Shown: piece by piece, positions 8,151 to 17,373 of the stretch
Layout of the letters: each line of letters opens with the position of its first letter
Numbering within the stretch: position 1 is the first letter of the stretch
Assembly (NCBI GenBank): GCA_903923175.1
Contig: CAIXWQ010000822.1
Coordinates: 1 to 48,732 of the forward strand
Direction of reading: 5' to 3'
DNA from: an uncultured delta proteobacterium
GTDB taxonomy: Bacteria; Myxococcota_A; Polyangia; Polyangiales; JADJMO01
Length of the DNA: 48,732 nt
Notes under the pieces: generated by a model
Told to the model about the DNA's origin: nothing
Seen by the model: only the letters and a program-made list of their open reading frames with translations
Database searches by the model: none
Translations under genes and position numbers: made by a program

Positions 8151-9686
8151 ATGAAGCAGATCCTTTCCCTCGCCGTCGCCCTCCCCTTCGCGATGGTCGC
8201 CGCGTGCAGCAGCAGCGACACGACGGTCACGCCCGCCACCGACTCGGGCACCGACACGAACGTGATCACCGACTCCGGCAACGACGTCGCCACCGACACG
8301 CCGGTCGTGAACCCGCGCGCCGAGGCCTGCAAGACGGTGATCGAAGCGAAGAAGGCCAAGTACGCGACGGACCTCGCGACCTGGAAGAGCGACGACCTCG
8401 ACTCGATGTCGGCCACCAAGAACCCGCCCAAGGACTCGACGGGCGCCGTGGTCGGCCCCGACCACACGCTGTTCGCCGGCCGCTATCGCGACGACCTGAC
8501 CAAGCACCCGGGCTGCAAGCCGCAGACGGCCTACACCGGCAAGCTGTTCCTCAACACCAGCAACGAGGCCACCGTCGCCCCGGGCATCCCGGTGCAGGCG
8601 ACCACGTCGACGGCGCCGGGCTACGTGCCGGGCTTCGCCTGCGCGGCCAAGGAGTACTCGATGCCGACCGGCACCACGGTCGACGCGAGCAAGCCGATCG
8701 TCATCCTGGTCCACGGCAACAGCTCCAACCCGAACTCGTGGGAGGAGTTCTCGAACAGCAAGCTCACCGACGCCGATGGCGCCCTCGCCGGCGTGCAGCT
8801 CAAGTCGGCGTCCTCCTTCGAATTCACCGTCGACGCGACCACGCGCGAGATGCTCGCCTCCAAGCTCGTCAAGAAGGGCTACCGCGTCATCGCCGTCGAC
8901 CTGCGCACGGATCTCACGAAGACCCTCACCGGCGCGAACCTCACGGTCACGTACACCGACGCGGCGTACGGCGACGCGATCGGCAACGTCGACCACGGCT
9001 GGTCGGTGCCGATCCTCCAGTCGCTGATCAAGTCGGTGATGCTCGCCAACCCGACCGCCAAGGTCTCGCTGGTCGGCCACTCGCTCGGCTACACGGTCAT
9101 CCAGGACTCGATGCGTCGCCTCTACAAGGAGTACAAGGCCGGCACCTCGACGCTGAACCCCTTCGCGCACCTCAAGAGCGTGGTGCTCGCCTCGGGCGCG
9201 GCGCACGGCGTGGCGAACGGCACGTACAACTGCGGCAAGTACGTCACGATGCGCGGTTCGGTGAACTGCGAGATGGGCGATCGCGGGACCTACGTCGCGA
9301 CCGCCTTCAACAAGATCAACAACGGCCCCGGCGACATCTTCGCGACGCCCTGCGCGGACGGCTCGTTCGCGTTCGGCGCGGCCGATCAGTGCGGCGGCAA
9401 CGTCGTCGACTACTCGACGATCACCATGAAGGATCCGACCAGCGGCGCGCTGCAGGACGAGTTCGTGTCGACGGCGGCGGCCCGCCTCGACATGGACAAG
9501 AACCAGACGCTCGCCGACGGCACGCTGACGATCCTCGATCCGGCGTGCGTCGACAACCACCTCGACCTGCTGTCGGACTTCGACGGCTCGGGCTTCTTCA
9601 TGGACGGCGCGCCGGGCTTCCTCGCGAACCACTTCGGCTCGATCCGCTCCGAGGCGGGCATGACCTTCGTCCTCGGCAAGCTGTGA
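8151..9686 (+). CDS. Secreted lipase/esterase-like lipoprotein
   Basis: This 511-residue protein starts at ATG 8151 behind AGGAG. A signal peptide ends in lipobox VAAC, followed by a Thr/Asp-rich linker. The alpha/beta-hydrolase core has an oxyanion-hole strand VILVHGNSSNPNSW and the nucleophile Ser311 in LVGHSLGYTV. A likely His lies in CVDNHLD or FLANHFGS near the C-terminus. Several Cys residues in the second half suggest disulfides. It resembles bacterial secreted triacylglycerol lipases, but the substrate could also be a polyester. It is followed 40 bp later by an outer-membrane barrel, repeating the hydrolase-plus-barrel arrangement seen at 1828-4410. Confidence 0.78.
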   Translation: MKQILSLAVALPFAMVAACSSSDTTVTPATDSGTDTNVITDSGNDVATDTPVVNPRAEACKTVIEAKKAKYATDLATWKSDDLDSMSATKNPPKDSTGAVVGPDHTLFAGRYRDDLTKHPGCKPQTAYTGKLFLNTSNEATVAPGIPVQATTSTAPGYVPGFACAAKEYSMPTGTTVDASKPIVILVHGNSSNPNSWEEFSNSKLTDADGALAGVQLKSASSFEFTVDATTREMLASKLVKKGYRVIAVDLRTDLTKTLTGANLTVTYTDAAYGDAIGNVDHGWSVPILQSLIKSVMLANPTAKVSLVGHSLGYTVIQDSMRRLYKEYKAGTSTLNPFAHLKSVVLASGAAHGVANGTYNCGKYVTMRGSVNCEMGDRGTYVATAFNKINNGPGDIFATPCADGSFAFGAADQCGGNVVDYSTITMKDPTSGALQDEFVSTAAARLDMDKNQTLADGTLTILDPACVDNHLDLLSDFDGSGFFMDGAPGFLANHFGSIRSEAGMTFVLGKL

Positions 9687-9726
9687 GCTGAGCGGCCGTC
9701 GCACTCGCGGGACTGGAGGCTTAGCC

Positions 9727-11043
9727 ATGAATGCCAAACGGATGGTGGTCGGGGGCTTCACGCTGCTGCTCGCGGCGCCGGGCGTCGCGTCGGCCCAGGA
9801 GGTCGGCGTGACCCCCAGCACCGAGGTGGTCCAGCCCGCGGGCGCGGCGGTGCAGCCGCGCTTCGCTCTGTATTACGACGAGAAGACGGGCACGCTCGTC
9901 AAGCCCGTCCTCGGCATCGCCGGGGGGTACAACCTCGAGTACCAGCGCAACGCGTTCCCCGGACAGGACTACAAGCTCGACCCGCTGAGCACGACGCTCG
10001 CGGTCTTCTCGTTCGGGCTCGAGGGGAAGATCGGCAAGTTCGCGAGCTTCCACACCGAGCTCCGGCGCGATCCGGGCGCCTACGGCACCAGCGTCTGGGA
10101 GGGGACCATCTCCCTCACGGCGATGGACAACTACCTGAAGGTCCAGCACACGATCGCGGGCGTCACCGGGAGCGTCGCGGCCGGCATCGTCACCGATCCG
10201 GCGAGCACGGACTTCTTCTCGCTCCACATGACCGACCTCTTCATGGCCGACGCGTACAGCCGCACGACGCTGCTGCACGCGGGGTTCAACCGGGGCCAGG
10301 GGCTCGTCGGGCAGCTGAACTGGAAGTGGCTCACGCTCGGGATGGCGGCGTCGGCGGGCAACCCGCTGGCGTCGTCCACCTCGTTCGGCTTCGGCGGCAA
10401 GGTCTCGCCGATCGGCACGCTGATCGACTACCCCCGTCGCAGCATCAGCGGCGGCAACCCGCAGCCGGGCATGGAGCTCGTGCTGCTCTCTCCGTCGCTG
10501 ACGTTCGAGCACAAGTACGTCGACGCGAAGATCGCCTTCCAGAAGTACCGGGTCAGCGTCGACACCGAGTCGCACGACGACGTGCCGCTGCGCGGCGAGC
10601 TCTATCGCGCCTCGGTGCGCGGCAAGATCCCGCTGTTCGGGACGGTGCTGATGCCGTTCTTCAACTACGCGTGGCGCCGCAACGACATGATCCTGCAGGC
10701 GACCTCGAGCCCCGATCCGACCAAGCGGGATCCCGACGACTACACGGCCACGGTCGTCTCGGGTGGCCTCGACTGGAACGTGTTCGGGTTGAGCGGCGTG
10801 GGCGTGAACTACGGCGTCGTCACGAACAAGACGGGCCTCCAGCCGAAGAACCGCCAGCAGTACCTCAACGTGGGGGCGACCTGGTGGTTCACCAGCATCA
10901 CCTCCGTCGGCCTGCGCTACGCGCGCATGATGACGTCGACCGAGGGCACGGACACCGCGGGCGCTCCCAACGGCACGTTCGGCTTCGCCGACGGCATCAA
11001 GGATCGCGACTCGTTCTTCGTCACGATGCGACTGGTGCTCTGA
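9727..11043 (+). CDS. Outer-membrane beta-barrel (porin-like) protein
   Basis: This 438-residue protein starts at ATG 9727 behind GGAGG and has a signal peptide cleaved after GVASAQ or nearby. The mature part alternates short amphipathic strands, for example FALYYDEKTGTLVKPVLG, LNWKWLTLGMAAS and FFNYAWRRND. It ends in SFFVTMRLVL. There is no plug, TonB box or named domain that I can see. Its place between the secreted lipase and the CoA-transferase suggests a channel for lipase products, but this is context only. Confidence 0.72.
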   Translation: MNAKRMVVGGFTLLLAAPGVASAQEVGVTPSTEVVQPAGAAVQPRFALYYDEKTGTLVKPVLGIAGGYNLEYQRNAFPGQDYKLDPLSTTLAVFSFGLEGKIGKFASFHTELRRDPGAYGTSVWEGTISLTAMDNYLKVQHTIAGVTGSVAAGIVTDPASTDFFSLHMTDLFMADAYSRTTLLHAGFNRGQGLVGQLNWKWLTLGMAASAGNPLASSTSFGFGGKVSPIGTLIDYPRRSISGGNPQPGMELVLLSPSLTFEHKYVDAKIAFQKYRVSVDTESHDDVPLRGELYRASVRGKIPLFGTVLMPFFNYAWRRNDMILQATSSPDPTKRDPDDYTATVVSGGLDWNVFGLSGVGVNYGVVTNKTGLQPKNRQQYLNVGATWWFTSITSVGLRYARMMTSTEGTDTAGAPNGTFGFADGIKDRDSFFVTMRLVL

Positions 11044-11140
11044 ACCGGTCGAGGGCGCCGGGCTTCGCGTCGTCGAACCCGGAGTCCTCCCTTCGACCCA
11101 TGGCCGAGCTCGACGGCGAGCTCCGCGAGTCGAGAACCCT

Positions 11141-11171
11141 GCGCGGCGAATTCGGGTACGATTCGCCGCGC
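11141..11171. promoter_or_regulatory. 11-bp inverted repeat upstream of CoA-transferase
   Basis: GCGCGGCGAAT (11141-11151) and ATTCGCCGCGC (11161-11171) are perfect inverted repeats with a 9-base spacer. The element lies 98 bp after the barrel stop and 59 bp before the CoA-transferase start. It has no T-run. It could be a barrel-gene terminator, an operator, or an mRNA processing hairpin. Confidence 0.4.
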
Positions 11172-11230
11172 TCCAACCACGAGCCGACGGCCCCCGCGCC
11201 GTGGCCGACCCATCGCGCGCGAGGTGCCGA

Positions 11231-12541
11231 ATGAGCCGCTGGAACGAAGTCCTGAGGCAGAAGACGATCTCCATCGAGGAGGCCGTCCGGATGGTGAAGT
11301 CCCACGACGACGTGATCGTGGGGCAGTGCGCCTCCGAGCCCCAGGGGCTGATGGGCAAGCTCCACCTCATCAAGGATCAGGTCGAGGACGTGAAGGTGTT
11401 CAGCGTGCTCACGCTGAACCCCTATCCGTTCTACATGACCGCCGAGATGAAGGGGCACTTCGAGCTCTGTAGCTGGTTCCACGCGCCGGGCTCGCGCGCG
11501 GCGCTGGCCGCGGGCGCCGGCACCGTGACCTACGTGCCGAACATGCTCCACCGCGCGGGGCTCGATCGCATGCACGCGAAGAAGCCGAACGTCTTCTTCG
11601 GCACGTGCACGCCGATGGACTCGAAGGGCTTCGTCTCGCTCTCGCTCGGCGTCACCTACGAGAAGGACGTCCTCGAGAACGCCGATCTGGTCATCCTCGA
11701 GATCAACGAGCGGCTCCCCCGCACCTTCGGCGACACCCACGTCCACGTGAGCGACGTGCACCACTTCGTCGAGAACACGCAGGAGGTCCCCTTCCTGCCG
11801 GCGCCGAACCCCGGCCCCACCGACCTCGCGATCGGCGACTACATCGCGGAGCTCGTGCCCGACGAGGCGACCATCCAGCTCGGGATCGGCGGCATCCCGA
11901 ACGCGGCGGCGCTCGCGCTCAAGTCGAAGAAGAACCTCGGCGTGCACACCGAGATGCTCGTCGACTCGATGATGGAGCTCTACGAGGCCGGCGTGATCAC
12001 GAACAAGAAGAAGGCGTTCATGAAGGACAAGTTCCTCTGCACCTTCGCCATGGGCTCACGCAAGCTCTACGACTGGCTCGACGACAACATGGCCGTCGAG
12101 TTCCGCCGCGGCGCGTGGGTCAACGATCCGTTCGTGCTCCGCCAGAACTCGAAGATGGTGTCGATCAACACCTGCTTGATGGTCGACTTCACCGGCCAGG
12201 TCGCGAGCGAGGGGATCGGCACGCAGCAGTACTCGGGCACCGGCGGCCAGGCCGACACGGCCATCGGCGCGCGCGAAGGCTACGACGGCAAGGGGAAGTC
12301 GATCATCGCCTGCGCCTCGACCGCCAAGAAGGGCACCGTCAGCACCATCTGCGCGACGCTCCCCGAGGGGACGCCCGTCACGCTCCACCGCGCAGACGTC
12401 GATCACGTCGTGACCGAGCACGGCATCGCCTATCTCCGAGGGCGCACGGTGCGCGAGCGCACCCGCGCGCTGATCGCCATCGCCGACCCGAAGTTCCGCG
12501 AGGAGCTCACGGCGAAGGCGCGAACGATCGGCTACCTCTGA
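11231..12541 (+). CDS. Acetyl-CoA hydrolase/CoA-transferase family protein (4-hydroxybutyrate CoA-transferase-like)
   Basis: This 436-residue protein is of the usual length for the family. The N-terminal half has DDVIVGQCASEPQGL and SVLTLNPYPFYM. The middle has the Gly-rich LGIGGIPNAAALAL followed by LGVHTEMLVDS, the region of the catalytic Glu that forms the CoA thioester in family members. The C-terminal half has SEGIGTQQYSGTGGQ and TEHGIAYLRGRTVRER. The enzyme should move CoA from acetyl-CoA or similar onto a carboxylic acid. ATG 11231 is used because it follows GAGGTG closely. Next to a PHA-synthase-like gene it would activate imported acids to acyl-CoAs. Confidence 0.88.
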   Translation: MSRWNEVLRQKTISIEEAVRMVKSHDDVIVGQCASEPQGLMGKLHLIKDQVEDVKVFSVLTLNPYPFYMTAEMKGHFELCSWFHAPGSRAALAAGAGTVTYVPNMLHRAGLDRMHAKKPNVFFGTCTPMDSKGFVSLSLGVTYEKDVLENADLVILEINERLPRTFGDTHVHVSDVHHFVENTQEVPFLPAPNPGPTDLAIGDYIAELVPDEATIQLGIGGIPNAAALALKSKKNLGVHTEMLVDSMMELYEAGVITNKKKAFMKDKFLCTFAMGSRKLYDWLDDNMAVEFRRGAWVNDPFVLRQNSKMVSINTCLMVDFTGQVASEGIGTQQYSGTGGQADTAIGAREGYDGKGKSIIACASTAKKGTVSTICATLPEGTPVTLHRADVDHVVTEHGIAYLRGRTVRERTRALIAIADPKFREELTAKARTIGYL

Positions 12542-12569
12542 TACGACTCGCTACGCTCACGTCCGTCTC

Positions 12570-12602
12570 GAGGCTCGCCTCCGCGCAATGGAGGCGAGCC
12601 TC
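12570..12602 (+). terminator. 13-bp perfect hairpin between CoA-transferase and PHA-synthase-like genes
   Basis: GAGGCTCGCCTCC (12570-12582) pairs perfectly with GGAGGCGAGCCTC (12590-12602) around the loop GCGCAAT. It starts 28 bp after the upstream stop and ends 22 bp before the next ATG. There is no T-run, so read-through is likely. It may set the ratio of the two mRNAs or partly hide the AGAGAGG ribosome binding site of the next gene. Confidence 0.5.
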
Positions 12603-12624
12603 TCTCGCGCAGAGAGGTCCGCCC

Positions 12625-14091
12625 ATGTCCGACGAGAAGAGCGCCCCCGCCGCCCTGGGCGCGCAGCCGACGATGCCGATGCCGATGCCGATGATCGACG
12701 GGCTCGTGCGACGGACCAGCCAGGCCGTGCTCGGCAAGCTCGCGAGCGCGACCTCGCAGGTGGTGGAGGAGGCGCTGCGCGCCGCGCGGGCGAGCCTCTA
12801 CTTCACCAGCCACACGATCGACGGCAACGTCCTGCCGACCTTGAAGAGCCTCTCGGAGATCCGCCAGGACATCGAGGAGTCGTGGCTCGAGACCGTGAAC
12901 GGCAAGAAGCAGCTCGGCGAGCACCTCACCGACAGGGGGGGCCGCGTCGACGCGGGCCGTCGCTACAAGAAGCTGGTGCACGAGCTCGGTGGCTCGCTCT
13001 TCGGCTCGGCGGTCTACGACGACGAGGAGGTGCTGCTCGCCAACGACGTCTACAAGCTCAGCTACCTCCCGCCGAAGCAGGGCGTCCCGGTCGCCGAGAC
13101 GGCGGTCTTCTTCCTCGCGGGGTTCATCCCCTACGGCGATCGCCTGTTCCGCTTCCTGCCCGAGGCGAACCTCTTCGATCGGTTCCTCGAGCGCGGCATC
13201 CCCGTCTACCTGATGGAGCTCGTCGGGGACAAAGACGAGATGCGCAACATGGGCCAGGTCACGGTCGATCGGCAGATCGACTGGATCGACGAGATGGCGG
13301 GCGTCGCGTTCCGGCACAACCGTGAGCGCAAGATGATCGCCATCGGCTACTGCGGCAGCGGGCTGCAGCTCGTCGCCTACCTGGCCGCCCGCACGCGCGA
13401 CGCCGACGCGAAGTTCAAGACGGCGAGCATCTTCGTCACGCCGGTCGACGCGGCCAAGTGCAACATCCTCGCGGAGATGGTGGCGAACCTCCCGCGCTCG
13501 CTGATCTGGACGGCCTTCCAGCGCTCGCAGCTCCTCGGCGGCTATCTCAAGGGGATCGAGATGTGGGCCGCGCTCGACACCTCGCTGAAGAACGTCTTCG
13601 CGAAGACCTCGATCGGGCGCTTCGCCTCCGGCTGGAAGAAGCCTGCGTACGCGAAGGTGCACTTCCTCGCCGACCTCGAGCCGAAGCAGCGCTTCGAGCT
13701 CGCCGCCGCCTACTGGATCTCGGTGAAGAACGCCGAGCGCTACCCGCTCCCCGTCGATCTCGCGCGTCGCGCGAGCTACCTGTACGACAAGGGGGTCGGC
13801 GCGGACGGCTACCTCGGCTTCGAGCACCGCGGAAAGCGCGTGACGCTGACGTCGATCCTCACCGACTCGAGCCTCCGCGTGACGGCCTTCTTCGCCGGCC
13901 TCGACCCGCTCGTGCAGCCCGAGTCGGGGCACGTGCTCAAGAAGATCCTCGGCGATCGCTACCAGCAGATCTCGCACCCGACCGCCGCGCACGTCTCGTA
14001 CATCTGCTTCCCCGCGCAGTGGGACACGGCGAACCCGGGGGCGTTCCTCCCCAACCCGATCGACGTGCTGCTCGCCGACTACGCGAAGTAG
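12625..14091 (+). CDS. PHA synthase-like alpha/beta hydrolase
   Basis: This 488-residue protein resembles polyhydroxyalkanoate synthases. The lipase-like box is GYCGSG with Cys243 as nucleophile, as in PhaC (G-x-C-x-G) and unlike serine hydrolases. GLDPLVQP and HPTAAHVSYI are candidates for the Asp and His of the triad. N-terminal to the hydrolase core is a ~100-residue helical region, preceded by an unusual Met-Pro repeat (MPMPMPM) at ~17-23. PhaC polymerises 3-hydroxyacyl-CoA into granules; the gene fits the PHA theme set by PhaR at the left edge. It is shorter than class I PhaC (~590), closer to class II/III. It may be a divergent branch with another role. Confidence 0.72.
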   Translation: MSDEKSAPAALGAQPTMPMPMPMIDGLVRRTSQAVLGKLASATSQVVEEALRAARASLYFTSHTIDGNVLPTLKSLSEIRQDIEESWLETVNGKKQLGEHLTDRGGRVDAGRRYKKLVHELGGSLFGSAVYDDEEVLLANDVYKLSYLPPKQGVPVAETAVFFLAGFIPYGDRLFRFLPEANLFDRFLERGIPVYLMELVGDKDEMRNMGQVTVDRQIDWIDEMAGVAFRHNRERKMIAIGYCGSGLQLVAYLAARTRDADAKFKTASIFVTPVDAAKCNILAEMVANLPRSLIWTAFQRSQLLGGYLKGIEMWAALDTSLKNVFAKTSIGRFASGWKKPAYAKVHFLADLEPKQRFELAAAYWISVKNAERYPLPVDLARRASYLYDKGVGADGYLGFEHRGKRVTLTSILTDSSLRVTAFFAGLDPLVQPESGHVLKKILGDRYQQISHPTAAHVSYICFPAQWDTANPGAFLPNPIDVLLADYAK

Positions 14092-14110
14092 GCGCGACCG
14101 CGCGCGCGGC

Positions 14111-15124
14111 TCACCCGCACCGCATCATCGTGCACTTGCCGCTCGCGCAGTCGGCCGGGCTGGTGCACGGCTGGCCGGCGGCGGCGAGGCAGCTCCCCTT
14201 GCCGTCGCACACCGAGAGGCCGGCGCAGACGGGGGCGGTGTCGATCTGCCCCGCGCCGATCGGCTTGCAGGTGCCGAACACGCCGGCGAGGCTGCACGCG
14301 TAGCACGGGCTGTCGCACGCGGTGTCGCAGCAGACGCCGTCGGCGCAGCTCCCCGAGAGGCACTGCGACGCCGAGATGCACGCCGTGCCGTTGGGGTGGA
14401 GGCAGGTGCCCGAGCCCGAGCAAGCATTGGCGCCCGCGCAGCTGGCCGCGGGGAAGTCGTCGGGCTCCCCCGCCGGGATCGGGCTGCAAGCGCCGAGGTG
14501 CCCCGCGACGTCGCACGCCTGACAGACGCCGCCGCATCCGCTGTCGCAGCAGACGCCGTCGACGCAGTACGGCGACGCGCACTGCGCGGGGCTCGTGCAC
14601 GGCTGGCCGAGCGCGCCGATGCAGCCGCCGACGCCGTTGCAGCTGTGCGCGCCGTCGCAGCTGCCGGGGTCGGGCGCGCCGCTGGCGATCCAGCGGCAGT
14701 AGCCCGCCGTTCCCACGCCGTTGCACGCGAGGCACGCCGTGGCGCACGCGGTCTCGCAGCAGACGCCGTCGACGCAGTGCTTGGTCGCGCACTCCGTCTG
14801 GGCGCCGCAGGCGGTGCCGAGCGCCTTCGGCGGGCCGTCGTACGGGGGCGCGTCGGCGAGCACGTCGACGAGGGCGTCGGCGGTGTCTGCCGCGTCGGCC
14901 GCGTCGGCGTCGGAGGTCGCGTCTTGCGCGAGGGCGTCTGCCTCGTTCGTGTCGGCGCCCGTGTCGGGCCTCGCGGTCGCGAAGGTGTCCTCGTCGCTCG
15001 CGTCGTCGGCCGTCGCGTCGTGGCCGAGGAAGTCGTCGCCGTTCCCACCGAGCCCGCTCGCCCACCCGCCGCAGCCGGCGAGCGAGACGGCGAACACCAG
15101 AGGCGACCACTGCAAGCCACGCAT
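14111..15124 (-). CDS. Cys-rich repeat lipoprotein
   Basis: This 337-residue protein has a signal peptide with lipobox LAGC at about residue 18, then an Asp/Ala-rich linker of ~75 residues. The rest is a repeated Cys-rich module: CVDGVCCETAC, CVDGVCCDSGC and CADGVCCDTAC, each with a second half of the form AC...G.C, plus a shortened last copy ending KCTMMRCG. The even pairing of Cys suggests a disulfide-knotted surface stalk or adhesion protein. This architecture is typical of myxobacterial lipoproteins. It is convergent with the PHA-synthase-like gene (19-bp gap) and divergent from the kinase gene. Confidence 0.8.
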   Translation of the reverse strand: MRGLQWSPLVFAVSLAGCGGWASGLGGNGDDFLGHDATADDASDEDTFATARPDTGADTNEADALAQDATSDADAADAADTADALVDVLADAPPYDGPPKALGTACGAQTECATKHCVDGVCCETACATACLACNGVGTAGYCRWIASGAPDPGSCDGAHSCNGVGGCIGALGQPCTSPAQCASPYCVDGVCCDSGCGGVCQACDVAGHLGACSPIPAGEPDDFPAASCAGANACSGSGTCLHPNGTACISASQCLSGSCADGVCCDTACDSPCYACSLAGVFGTCKPIGAGQIDTAPVCAGLSVCDGKGSCLAAAGQPCTSPADCASGKCTMMRCG

Positions 15125-15263
15125 CCGACCAGGGTAGCGCGCGCGGCGGGCGGGCCGTGCGCAGAGCGTCCAGCGGCCCCCGCGCGGATCGCGATGGCTC
15201 TGCCATGCGCGGGTCGGCGCGACCGAAGCGCGTCGCGTGCTACGATCTCCGGGAGTCGCCTCG

Positions 15264-17312
15264 ATGCGTTCCCTCCCCGAGCTGACCAGCGGCGCCGTCT
15301 TCGCGGAGAAATACCGTGTGGAGCGGCGGCTGGCGACGGGAGGTATGGGATCCGTCTACGAGGTGCGCCACGTAGTTCACCACAAGCGCTACGCGCTCAA
15401 GCTCATGCACCCCGAGCTCGCGGCGGACGACGAGGCGCGTGCCCGCTTCGTGCGCGAGGCGCAGATCGACGCGTTGATCGAGAGCGCCTATGTCGTGTCG
15501 GTCGTCGACGCGGGGGTCGACGCGGCGACCGAGACGCCGTTCCTGGTGATGGAGTTCCTCGTCGGCGAGGAGCTCGGCGACATGCTCAAGCGCGGCCAGC
15601 GCGTGCCGCCCGATCGCCTCGTGCGCTGGCTCGCCCAGGTCGCGCGCGCGCTCGACAAGGCGCACGCCAAGGGGATCGTCCACCGCGACCTCAAGCCCGA
15701 GAACCTCTTCCTCACGATCAGCGACGACGAGGGGGAGAAGATCAAGGTCCTCGATTTCGGCATCGCGAAGTGGCTCGAGGCGGCCTCGCAGTCGTCGACG
15801 CTCGGCGGCGGCACGCCCCTGTTCATGGCGCCGGAGCAGACGCGCCGCGGCCGCGAGATCGGCCCGTGGACCGACATCTGGGCGCTCGGGCTGCTCGCGT
15901 ACGTCCTGCTCGTCGGCCGGCCGTACTGGCGCGCGCAGACCATCGGCGAGCTCTACGGCGAGCTGCTCGATCCGAGCGGCCGCGAGCCTCCGTCGGTGCG
16001 GTCGGCGGGGCTCGGCGTGAGCCTCCCGCCGTCGTTCGACGCGTGGTTCTTCCGCTGCGTCGACAACGATCCGCGCCAGCGCTTCGGCCGCGCCAGCGAG
16101 GCGATCGACCAGCTCGCGGCGGCGCTCGGCGTGCCGGCCTCGACGCGCGCGTGGCAGCACGGCTCGCTCGCCCCTTCGCCGATGAGCCCGCGGCAGGTGT
16201 CGAGCGCGCCGAACGCGCCGCTGATCTCGAGCGCGCCGAGCGCGCCGAGCTCCCCGTACCTGGCGAACGTGCCCGGCCCTGCGCGGCTGCCGAGCGATCT
16301 CGGCGTGCCCGACACGCGCGGCTACGGCGGCGCGCACGGCCCCACGGCCCCCTCGGGCGGGTGGGGCGCGCCGCCTGCGCCCGCCGCGACCCCCGTCTTC
16401 GTGCCGCCGCCTCCGTACCCGGGCGCGCCGTCGAACACCGCGTCGCCCTTCAGCCGCACCGAGGCCTCGACCCCGACGGCGCCCACGCGGCGCTCCGCTC
16501 TGCCGCTCGTCGCCGGGGGCGTGCTTCTGCTCGGGCTCGGCGTCGGCGGCGTCGCGTGGTTCGGGCGCGAGCCGCCGCGACCCAAGCCCAAGGGCTCGGT
16601 CGTCGAGCAGCTGCCGAGCGCCGGCGTGAGCGCGAGCCCGCTCACGAGCACGCACGCGAGCGTCGCGCGCAACGATGCCTTGGCGGATCTGCGCGCGCAG
16701 ATCGAGCTCGGCAATCCGTTCGTCGCGCTCGGCGGCTTCTCGCTGCAGCGCACCGAGGTCACGCGCGCGCAGTTCGGCGCGTACGTGGCGGCCATCCCGG
16801 AGCACGAGCGGGCCGCGGCGCGGCCGCTGCGCGACTGGACCGGAGAGCCCGTCGAGGACGCGACCGCCAACCACCCGGTCACGTGGGTCTCGTTCGCGCG
16901 CGCGCAGCGGTTCTGCAAGGCGATCGACGCACGGCTCCCGCGCGGCGAGGAGCTCGAGGGCGCCGCGGGCGGCGCCGGCCGCTACCCGTGGGGCACGGCC
17001 TACCCGCCGCCCAAGCTCGCCGACGTCGCCGTCGCGCGGGGTGAGCAGGCGCTGGTCGTCGACGTGGGGACCTCGCCCGCCGATCGCACCGCCAAGGGGA
17101 TCCTCGATCTGTTCGGCAACGCCGCGGAGTGGACCGGCCCCGAGAGCGGCGGGCTCGCGTACGTGCGCGGCGCGTCGATCGACCTGCCGCTGGCCGACGC
17201 CAAGATCGCGTTGGCGTTCGGCTTCCAGAAGATCGCCGACGAGCCGAAGGAGCCGCGCGCGCACGCCGACGAGCTCGCCGACGAGACGCTCGGCTTCCGC
17301 TGCGCGCGGTGA
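15264..17312 (+). CDS. Membrane Ser/Thr protein kinase with C-terminal FGE/SUMF1-like domain
   Basis: This 682-residue protein has a Hanks-type kinase domain at ~17-290. It shows a Gly loop (ATGGMGSVYEV), Lys46 in YALKLM, HRDLKPEN with Asp142, DFG at 164-166 and the APE motif in FMAPEQ. A Pro/Ala/Ser-rich linker (~295-410) leads to one transmembrane helix at ~411-433. The C-terminal ~200 residues outside the membrane resemble the formylglycine-generating enzyme fold (TEVTRAQFGAYV, HPVTWVSFARAQRFC, LPRGEELEGAAGG, YPWGTAYP, GILDLFGNAAEWT, GFRCAR). The active kinase probably responds to a ligand bound by that domain. A GTG at 15237 could add 9 residues; ATG 15264 has GGGAG at good spacing. Confidence 0.88.
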   Translation: MRSLPELTSGAVFAEKYRVERRLATGGMGSVYEVRHVVHHKRYALKLMHPELAADDEARARFVREAQIDALIESAYVVSVVDAGVDAATETPFLVMEFLVGEELGDMLKRGQRVPPDRLVRWLAQVARALDKAHAKGIVHRDLKPENLFLTISDDEGEKIKVLDFGIAKWLEAASQSSTLGGGTPLFMAPEQTRRGREIGPWTDIWALGLLAYVLLVGRPYWRAQTIGELYGELLDPSGREPPSVRSAGLGVSLPPSFDAWFFRCVDNDPRQRFGRASEAIDQLAAALGVPASTRAWQHGSLAPSPMSPRQVSSAPNAPLISSAPSAPSSPYLANVPGPARLPSDLGVPDTRGYGGAHGPTAPSGGWGAPPAPAATPVFVPPPPYPGAPSNTASPFSRTEASTPTAPTRRSALPLVAGGVLLLGLGVGGVAWFGREPPRPKPKGSVVEQLPSAGVSASPLTSTHASVARNDALADLRAQIELGNPFVALGGFSLQRTEVTRAQFGAYVAAIPEHERAAARPLRDWTGEPVEDATANHPVTWVSFARAQRFCKAIDARLPRGEELEGAAGGAGRYPWGTAYPPPKLADVAVARGEQALVVDVGTSPADRTAKGILDLFGNAAEWTGPESGGLAYVRGASIDLPLADAKIALAFGFQKIADEPKEPRAHADELADETLGFRCAR

Positions 17313-17373
17313 GGCGCGCGCGCGTCGGTTGCATGAGCTTCGCCCCTCGGCCGTCCAACCCGCTCCAAGCCCG

